5,022 bases of DNA from positions 1 to 5,022 of the forward strand of contig DDUE01000033.1 in assembly GCA_002344625.1 (NCBI GenBank), in the 5' to 3' direction. This document shows, in pieces, positions 1-5,022 of the stretch. The position numbers and the translations under genes were made by a program. A model generated the notes under the pieces. It was not told the DNA's origin and searched no databases. It saw only the letters and a list, made by a program, of their open reading frames with translations. This DNA is from Rhodocyclaceae bacterium UBA2346 (GTDB taxonomy: Bacteria > Pseudomonadota > Gammaproteobacteria > Burkholderiales > Rhodocyclaceae). Within the stretch, counting starts at the first letter, position 1. The number at the start of each line of letters is the position of its first letter.

Positions 1-2
1 AC

Positions 3-278
3 AAGCTGCTGGTGTTCACCGCCGGCCTGCTCGCCGAACGCCGGCGCGCGCGCGGCCTGAAGCTGAACTACCCCGAAGCGGTGGCGCTGATCACCTGCGC
101 GATCCTTGAAGGCGCCCGCGACGGCCGCACGGTCGCCGAGCTGATGAGTTTCGGCGCGGCCATTCTCGACCGGGCCGAGGTCATGGAGGGGGTGCCCGAG
201 ATGATCCCCGAGATCCAGGTCGAAGCGACCTTTCCGGACGGCACCAAGCTCGTCACGGTACACAACCCCATCGTTTGA
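3..278 (+). CDS. ureA: Urease subunit gamma (UreA), 5' truncated
   Basis: Smallest structural subunit of urease, the cytoplasmic nickel enzyme that hydrolyses urea to ammonia and carbamate. The frame is open from the left edge; the first whole codon is AAG at 3-5. The visible 91 residues begin [14 protein letters not shown] and carry the family signatures [33 protein letters not shown] and the C-terminal [11 protein letters not shown]. Full-length UreA is about 100 residues, and by comparison with the Klebsiella protein about nine N-terminal residues and the start codon lie outside the window. A GTG at position 12 is an internal Val codon, not the start. The gene is separate from ureB, unlike the fused gamma-beta subunit of Helicobacter. 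It is followed after 10 nt by ureB, so the two are surely co-transcribed. Identity is certain; only the 5' end is missing. Confidence 0.97.
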   Translation, partial: KLLVFTAGLLAERRRARGLKLNYPEAVALITCAILEGARDGRTVAELMSFGAAILDRAEVMEGVPEMIPEIQVEATFPDGTKLVTVHNPIV

Positions 279-288
279 GGCGCGCGAC

Positions 289-594
289 ATGATCCCGGGC
301 GAAATGCACACACAGGATGGCGATATCGAACTCAATCTCGGGCGCGCCACCCTGACGCTGATGGTGACGAATACCGGCGACCGGCCCATCCAGGTCGGCT
401 CGCACTACCACTTCGCCGAAACCAACATCGCGCTGGCGTTCGATCGCGTCGCGGCACGTGGTTTCCGGCTGAACATCGCCGCCGGTACGGCGGTCCGCTT
501 CGAGCCCGGTCAGTCGCGTACCGTCGAACTGGTTGCGCTGGCGGGGGACCGCAAGGTCTATGGTTTCGCCGGCAACGTGATGGGAGCGCTGTGA
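289..594 (+). CDS. ureB: Urease subunit beta (UreB)
   Basis: Second structural subunit of urease, which packs with UreA and UreC in the (UreABC)3 trimer. The 101-residue product is the usual length. It starts MIPGEM and shows the family segments [47 protein letters not shown] and the terminal [12 protein letters not shown]. The ATG at 289 lies 8 nt after TGAGG (276-280), which overlaps the ureA stop codon. This spacing suits a ribosome site and suggests translational coupling with ureA. The stop codon is followed after a single base by the ureC ATG. Nothing in the protein looks unusual. Subunit assignment is by family recognition and is secure. Confidence 0.98.
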   Translation: MIPGEMHTQDGDIELNLGRATLTLMVTNTGDRPIQVGSHYHFAETNIALAFDRVAARGFRLNIAAGTAVRFEPGQSRTVELVALAGDRKVYGFAGNVMGAL

Positions 595-595
595 C

Positions 596-2365
596 ATGAG
601 TGCGAAGATTTCCCGCCGCGCCTATGCCGAGATGTTCGGCCCCACCACCGGCGATCGCCTGCGCCTGGCCGACACCGAATTGTGGATCGAGGTCGAGAAG
701 GATTTCACCGTGTACGGCGACGAGGTCAAGTTCGGCGGCGGCAAAGTGATCCGCGACGGCATGGGGCAGGGCCAGCGGATGGCCGCGGAGGTGGCCGATA
801 CGGTGATCACCAACGCGCTGATCATCGATCACTGGGGCATCGTCAAGGCCGACGTCGGTCTCAAGGACGGCCGGATCCAGGCGATCGGCAAGGCCGGCAA
901 CCCGGACATCCAGCCAGCGGTGGACATCCCGATCGGCGCGGGCACCGAGGTGATCGCCGGCGAAGGCATGATCCTGACCGCGGGCGGCATCGACACCCAC
1001 ATACACTGGATCTGCCCGCAGCAGATCGAAGAGGCGCTGATGAGCGGCGTCACGACCATGCTCGGCGGCGGCACCGGGCCGGCCACCGGCACCCTGGCCA
1101 CCACCTGCACGCCGGGGCCGTGGCACATCCATCGCATGCTCGAGGCGGCGGATGTGTTTCCGATGAACCTCGGCTTCTTCGGCAAGGGCAACGTCTCGCT
1201 GCCCGGACCTGCGCGCGAGCAGATCGAAGCCGGCGTGATCGGGCTGAAGCTGCACGAGGACTGGGGCACCACGCCGGCCGCGATCGACAATTGCCTGAGC
1301 GTGGCCGAAGAGATGGACGTGCAGGTCGCGATCCACTCCGACACGCTCAACGAATCCGGCTTCGTCGAGACCACCCTGGCGGCGTTCAAGGGACGCACGA
1401 TCCATACTTTCCACACCGAAGGCGCGGGCGGCGGGCACGCCCCGGACATCATCAGGGCGATCGGCCAGCAGAACGTGTTGCCGTCGTCCACCAATCCCAC
1501 CCGGCCCTACACGGTCAACACCATCGACGAGCACCTGGACATGCTGATGGTGTGCCATCACCTCGACCCCGCGATCGCCGAGGATGTCGCATTCGCGGAA
1601 TCGCGCATCCGGCGCGAGACCATCGCGGCCGAGGACATCCTGCACGATACCGGCGCGTTCTCGATGATGTCCTCCGATTCGCAGGCAATGGGGCGCGTCG
1701 GCGAGGTACTGATTCGCACCTGGCAGACCGCCCACAAGATGAAGGTCCAGCGTGGCTGGCTGGCGCCGCCGGCCGCGGGCGCATCTCCGGCCGACGCGTC
1801 ACCCGGTGCGTGCCAGATACCGCCCGCGGTACAGGCGGAGCGCCGCAACGACAACTTCAGGGTCAAACGCTACATCGCCAAGTACACGATCAATCCGGCG
1901 ATCACGCATGGCATCGGCCATGAGGTGGGCTCGGTCGCGGTCGGCAAGCTGGCCGACCTGGTGTTGTGGAAGCCGGCCTTCTTCGGGGTCAAGCCCAGCC
2001 TGATTCTCAAGGGCGGAATGATCGCGGCGGCGGCGATGGGCGATCCCAACGCATCGATCCCCACGCCCCAGCCGGTGCACTACCGGCCGATGTTCGGGGC
2101 CGCCGGCGGTGCGCTGAAAACGTCCGTGACCTTCGTGTCGCAGGCGGCGCTCGAGAATCCGGCCGTCGCCGGCTTGCGGCTCAACAAGCCCCTGGTGGCG
2201 GTGAAGAACTGCCGCACGGTCCGCAAGCGCGACATGATCCACAACGACGCGACCCCGGCGATCGACGTGGATCCCGAAACCTACGTGGTGCGGGCCGACG
2301 GCGAGTCGCTGGCGTGCGAGCCCGCCGACGTGCTGCCGATGGCGCAGCGCTACTTTCTGTTCTAG
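596..2365 (+). CDS. ureC: Urease subunit alpha (UreC), catalytic, with an extra loop
   Basis: Catalytic subunit of urease: hydrolyses urea at a dinuclear nickel site in an amidohydrolase TIM-barrel. By comparison with the Klebsiella enzyme, the nickel ligands are His135 and His137 (DTHIHW), the carbamylated Lys218 (GLKLHEDWG), His247, His273 and Asp361 (SSDSQAMGR). Substrate and flap residues His220, Cys320, His321 (MVCHH) and Arg337 are also present, so the enzyme should be active. The C-terminus PMAQRYFLF is standard. The ATG at 596 has GGGAG at 582-586 as a likely ribosome site inside the ureB end. The 589-residue product exceeds the usual 567-572. Nearly all of the excess lies at residues 388-417, between KVQRG and NDNFRVKRY, where 30 Ala/Pro-rich residues replace about eight. 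Both flanks stay in frame, so this is an insertion and not a frameshift. Confidence 0.98.
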   Translation: MSAKISRRAYAEMFGPTTGDRLRLADTELWIEVEKDFTVYGDEVKFGGGKVIRDGMGQGQRMAAEVADTVITNALIIDHWGIVKADVGLKDGRIQAIGKAGNPDIQPAVDIPIGAGTEVIAGEGMILTAGGIDTHIHWICPQQIEEALMSGVTTMLGGGTGPATGTLATTCTPGPWHIHRMLEAADVFPMNLGFFGKGNVSLPGPAREQIEAGVIGLKLHEDWGTTPAAIDNCLSVAEEMDVQVAIHSDTLNESGFVETTLAAFKGRTIHTFHTEGAGGGHAPDIIRAIGQQNVLPSSTNPTRPYTVNTIDEHLDMLMVCHHLDPAIAEDVAFAESRIRRETIAAEDILHDTGAFSMMSSDSQAMGRVGEVLIRTWQTAHKMKVQRGWLAPPAAGASPADASPGACQIPPAVQAERRNDNFRVKRYIAKYTINPAITHGIGHEVGSVAVGKLADLVLWKPAFFGVKPSLILKGGMIAAAAMGDPNASIPTPQPVHYRPMFGAAGGALKTSVTFVSQAALENPAVAGLRLNKPLVAVKNCRTVRKRDMIHNDATPAIDVDPETYVVRADGESLACEPADVLPMAQRYFLF

Positions 2366-2443
2366 GCGAGCCGGAGCATGGAACTCATACACCACAGCCG
2401 CGCCCTTGCCAGACCCGCTCTCCCGCCCGCACGGAGCCACCTG

Positions 2444-2926
2444 ATGCTGTTGCTCGAATCGCTTTACGCCGGCCCCGAGGCCGCCACCGAAAAACTCGAA
2501 CTCGACTTCGGCTATCGCACCAAGAGCCGCCTGCGCGCCCGGCTCGCGTCGGGCGAGGAGGTCGGGCTGTTCCTGCCGCGCGGCACCATCCTGCGCGGCG
2601 GCCACAAACTCGCCGGCCGGGACGGCCGCATCGTCGAGGTCGTGGCCGCGCCCGAGGACCTGCTCGAGGTGCGCTGCGCGGACGGCTTCGAACTCGCGCG
2701 GGCCGCCTATCATCTGGGTAACCGCCATGTCGCGGTCGAACTCGGCGAGGGGTTCCTGCGGATTCAGGCCGATCATGTCCTCGAAGGCATGCTGACCGGC
2801 CTGGGGGCCGAAGTCGGTGCGGTGCGGGCGCCGTTCGAGCCCGAAGCGGGGGCTTATACCCACGGCCACCAGCACCCCGGCGAAGGCGCGCGCGGTGCGC
2901 GCATCCACATGATGAACACGCACTGA
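2444..2926 (+). CDS. ureE: Urease nickel metallochaperone UreE
   Basis: UreE is a cytoplasmic dimer that delivers Ni2+ to the UreD-UreF-UreG-apoenzyme complex. From this start the product is 160 residues: an N-terminal peptide-binding domain (about 1-70, with [13 protein letters not shown]) and a C-terminal metal-binding domain (about 75-137, with [21 protein letters not shown] and PFEPEAGAY). His95 matches the interface nickel ligand His96 of Klebsiella UreE. The tail after 137 is short and has only five His. I chose ATG 2444 because GGAG (2433-2436) precedes it by 7 nt and MLLLESL aligns with the Klebsiella start, placing HLGNRH within one residue of its position there. The in-frame ATG at 2378 would add 22 residues; its own GGAG is only 1 nt away, though AGGCGAG (2364-2370) is better spaced. 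Codons in that extension are less GC-biased at third positions. Function is secure, start moderately so. Confidence 0.93.
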   Translation: MLLLESLYAGPEAATEKLELDFGYRTKSRLRARLASGEEVGLFLPRGTILRGGHKLAGRDGRIVEVVAAPEDLLEVRCADGFELARAAYHLGNRHVAVELGEGFLRIQADHVLEGMLTGLGAEVGAVRAPFEPEAGAYTHGHQHPGEGARGARIHMMNTH

Positions 2927-2939
2927 GCGAACCGGTGCG

Positions 2940-3629
2940 ATGCTGCACCTCGTGCACCTCGTGCGCCTGATGCAACTGGTGAGCCCGACCCTGCCGGTGG
3001 GGGCCTACACCTATTCGCAGGGCCTGGAATGGGTCGCCGAGAGTGGTGTCGTCAGCGACGCCGCCGCGGCCGAAGCCTGGATCGGCGACGTGCTCGCGCA
3101 CGGCGTGGCGCGCTACGAAGCGCCGCTGGTCGGTGCGCTGATGCGTGCCTGGGCCCGCGGCGACGATGGCGAAGTGGCGCGTCTCGATGCCGACTTCATC
3201 GCGAGCCGCGAAACCAGCGAACTGCGCGCCGAGACCCTGCAAATGGGCTACTCCACCGCGCGCCTGCTGCGCGAACTCGAAGCCTTCGCGGCGCTCGACG
3301 CTTGGAACGCGCGCCTGGCGAAACTGGCGGAGCCGTCCTTTCCCGCAGCCTGGAGTGCCGCCGCGTGCGCCTGGGGGGTGCCGCCCGAGCAGGCCGTGAC
3401 CGGCTACCTGTGGTCGTGGCTCGAGAACCAGGTGATGGCCGCGGTGAAGGCGGTGCCGCTCGGCCAGAGCGCCGGCCAGCGCTTGCTCTCCGAACTGGGC
3501 GGGCGGATTCCGGCGCTGGCCCGGCAGGCACTGGCGCTGCCCGAGCACGCGTGGAGCAACTTCACCCCCGGGCTCGCGATTGCGAGCAGCCGCCACGAAA
3601 CGCAGTATACGAGGCTGTTCCGCTCATGA
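2940..3629 (+). CDS. ureF: Urease accessory protein UreF
   Basis: UreF bridges UreD and UreG in the urease activation complex and is thought to control UreG GTPase activity and nickel insertion. The all-helical 229-residue product is of family length. Recognisable segments are LVSPTLPVGAYTYSQGLEW (residues 13-31), SRETSELRAETLQMG (89-103), WSWLENQVMAAVKAVPLGQ (158-176) and the C-terminal NFTPGLAIASSRHETQYTRLFRS region (207-229). The C-terminal segment matches the conserved tail that contacts UreD and UreG in the Helicobacter complex. The ATG at 2940 lies 13 nt after the ureE stop, with only a weak ribosome site (GAGCGA, 2925-2930), so coupling to ureE is likely. An ATG at residue 11 would leave the product short before the conserved segment. 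The first residues come from four 9-nt repeats. Identity is certain. Confidence 0.96.
   Translation: MLHLVHLVRLMQLVSPTLPVGAYTYSQGLEWVAESGVVSDAAAAEAWIGDVLAHGVARYEAPLVGALMRAWARGDDGEVARLDADFIASRETSELRAETLQMGYSTARLLRELEAFAALDAWNARLAKLAEPSFPAAWSAAACAWGVPPEQAVTGYLWSWLENQVMAAVKAVPLGQSAGQRLLSELGGRIPALARQALALPEHAWSNFTPGLAIASSRHETQYTRLFRS
2946..2981 (+). repeat. Four imperfect 9-nt tandem repeats at the start of ureF
   Basis: Four consecutive 9-nt units at 2946-2954, 2955-2963, 2964-2972 and 2973-2981 encode HLV, HLV, RLM and QLV. The first two are identical (CACCTCGTG); the third and fourth diverge. Helix 1 of UreF normally begins with a Leu-rich stretch, so the repeats fit the helix but may have arisen by local duplication. 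Confidence 0.7.
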
Positions 3630-3734
3630 TCGGCGCGCAAGCGCGAGCCCCTGTGCGCGTTGTGCATAGGGATGGCCAGATCGGTGGGCGGCGGCGCGGG
3701 CCGACCCGGCCCGGAACCTGAAACCGGAGAAAGC
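3630..3734 (+). other. Intergenic gap between ureF and ureG
   Basis: This 105-nt gap is the longest in the operon, whereas most neighbours lie 1-80 nt apart. It has no convincing gene. An ATG at 3626, overlapping the ureF stop as ATGA, opens a 31-codon frame ending at 3721. Its predicted peptide is Arg- and Gly-rich and resembles no family I know. The gap holds one strong hairpin near its 3' end and, just before the ureG start, a good ribosome site (GGAG at 3726-3729). Confidence 0.6.
3697..3713 (+). promoter_or_regulatory. GC-only hairpin upstream of ureG
   Basis: A perfect 7-bp inverted repeat, CGGGCCG (3697-3703) and CGGCCCG (3707-3713), with the 3-nt loop ACC. It ends 12 nt before the ureG ribosome site. 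No T-run follows, so it is not a classical intrinsic terminator. It might act in mRNA processing or stability, or partly block read-through, but in DNA this GC-rich such hairpins also occur by chance. No function is shown. Confidence 0.4.
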
Positions 3735-4391
<657 letters not shown>

Positions 4392-4448
4392 GCGCGGCCG
4401 ATCCCAATCACTCACCCAATCCATCCAGTCGCGCACGAGGACCACACC

Positions 4449-5022
4449 ATGAAGTACAGCCGCCTTTCAATCACCGCCCTGCTGGCCCTTGCGACCGGAT
4501 CGGCGTTCGCCCACGTGGGCGAGCACGGCCAGGCCAGCTTCTTCTCGGGATTCGGCCATCCTCTGGGGGGGCTGGATCACCTGCTCGCGATGCTGGCCGT
4601 GGGCTTGTTCGCCGCCCGTCAGGTCGGCGTCTCGCGCCTGGCCGTGCCGCTGGCCTTCGTCGTGGCGATGCTCGCGGGGGCCGGTCTGTCCGCGCTGGGG
4701 GTCGAACTGCCGGTGGTCGAGGCGGGTATCGCCGCATCGGTCCTGGTTTTCGGACTGTTGATCGCGTTCCTGGTGCGTCTGCCGGCCGTCGTCGCGCTGC
4801 CCCTGGTGGGGGTCTTCGCGTTGTTTCATGGCCATGCCCACCATACCGAGATGGGCGACGGATCGGTGTTCGCCTATGTGGTCGGTTTCGCCATCGCCAC
4901 CGCCTTGCTGCATGCGGCAGGTTTCGTCATCGCGCGCTGGGTGCCGGATTCGCGTGCCGGCCTGATCGCCAAGCGCGTCACCGGCGCGGGTATCGCGGGG
5001 GCGGGAGATCGGAAGAGCGGCG
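4449..5022 (+). CDS. hupE: HupE/UreJ family nickel permease, 3' truncated
   Basis: Member of the HupE/UreJ family of small inner-membrane proteins, known or proposed to transport Ni2+ for hydrogenase or urease. The visible 191 codons start MKYSRLS and give a signal peptide (hydrophobic 7-16, probable cleavage after AFA at 19-21) followed by HVGEHG. Next comes the hallmark GHPLGGLDHLLAMLAVGLFAA (36-56; His37, Asp43 and His44 are likely metal ligands). Further hydrophobic segments lie near 64-84, 91-109, 112-127 and 141-163. FHGHAHHTEMG (127-136) is the second His motif, and LLHAAGF (153-159) also fits. The start has GAGGA at 4437-4441, 7 nt upstream. The gene follows ureG by 57 nt, which points to nickel supply for urease. 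No stop is reached; from codon 186 the sequence (DRKSG) leaves the family pattern because the final 17 nt look like a sequencing adapter. Perhaps 10-15 true residues are missing. The symbol could equally be ureJ. Confidence 0.93.
   Translation, partial: MKYSRLSITALLALATGSAFAHVGEHGQASFFSGFGHPLGGLDHLLAMLAVGLFAARQVGVSRLAVPLAFVVAMLAGAGLSALGVELPVVEAGIAASVLVFGLLIAFLVRLPAVVALPLVGVFALFHGHAHHTEMGDGSVFAYVVGFAIATALLHAAGFVIARWVPDSRAGLIAKRVTGAGIAGAGDRKSG
5006..5022. other. Probable Illumina adapter remnant at the contig end
   Basis: Positions 5006-5018 read AGATCGGAAGAGC, the exact 13-base core shared by Illumina TruSeq/PE adapters, and GG (5019-5020) continues the older paired-end version. The last two bases (CG) do not match that version. 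It lies flush with the window end and breaks the HupE reading pattern. I take it as untrimmed library sequence, not genome. Confidence 0.85.

Noticed and set aside
332..1735. Long open frame of 467 codons on the minus strand opposite ureB and ureC
   Set aside because: It lies antisense to genes with clear family signatures. Its product is Arg-, Gly-, His- and Asp-rich without domains. Such frames are expected opposite GC-rich coding DNA.
1757..1846. Frameshift or sequencing error as the cause of the extra UreC residues
   Set aside because: Conserved UreC sequence resumes in the same frame on both sides and no stop occurs, so a pair of compensating errors is unlikely. A true insertion fits better.
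682..1923. 413-codon plus-strand frame overlapping ureC in another phase
   Set aside because: The product is dominated by Arg, Gly, His and Asp, a typical out-of-phase reading of GC-rich ureC.
1799..3596. Two overlapping minus-strand open frames opposite ureC, ureE and ureF
   Set aside because: Same shadow effect: low-complexity composition, no recognisable domain, and real genes on the other strand throughout.
3626..3721. Small open frame (31 codons) whose ATG overlaps the ureF stop as ATGA
   Set aside because: The overlap suggests coupling, but the peptide is Arg/Gly/Pro-rich without a known relative and there is no ribosome site beyond the ureF end. Probably chance.
3660..3734. N-terminal extension of UreG from TTG 3660
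   Set aside because: The extension is unlike the family. ATG 3735 has a well-spaced GGAG and gives the standard UreG N-terminus.
4392..4448. Terminator or promoter between ureG and hupE
   Set aside because: The 57-nt gap has a duplicated CCCAATC (4403-4409 and 4415-4421) but no stem followed by T-run and no convincing -35/-10 pair.

Overview
The window is one stretch of a urease operon, all on the + strand. In order it holds ureA (5' truncated), ureB, ureC, ureE, ureF, ureG and a hupE/ureJ-type nickel permease gene that runs off the right edge. GC content is high (upper 60s percent by eye), with strong G/C preference at third codon positions. The three separate structural genes, the GC-rich codon use and the protein sequences fit a proteobacterium, most likely a betaproteobacterium of the Azoarcus/Thauera (Rhodocyclales) type. 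That placement is inference from memory of the families, not a search.

Layout: ureA (3-278), ureB (289-594) and ureC (596-2365) encode the gamma, beta and alpha subunits of urease and sit only 1-10 nt apart. After a short gap come the nickel metallochaperone ureE (2444-2926, with an alternative upstream start at 2378), the accessory gene ureF (2940-3629), a 105-nt gap with a GC-rich hairpin, and the GTPase gene ureG (3735-4391). The hupE/ureJ gene begins at 4449. ureD (ureH), which UreF and UreG need as a partner, is not in the window; it commonly lies just upstream of ureA. The operon promoter is not visible either.

How the genes work together: HupE/UreJ is expected to bring in Ni2+, and UreE to carry it. 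UreG (GTP-dependent), UreF and the unseen UreD insert two nickel ions at the carbamylated lysine of UreC. The UreABC enzyme then hydrolyses urea to ammonia and carbamate. All active-site residues of UreC that I can place are present.

No new biological system is seen; this is an ordinary urease locus. Four points merit a second look. UreC carries about 22 extra residues, rich in Ala and Pro, in one loop. The last 17 bases begin with the 13-base Illumina adapter core, so the right end is probably a library artefact and the window probably a whole short contig. UreE has a short His tail and lacks one peripheral His. The start of ureF is built from 9-nt repeats.
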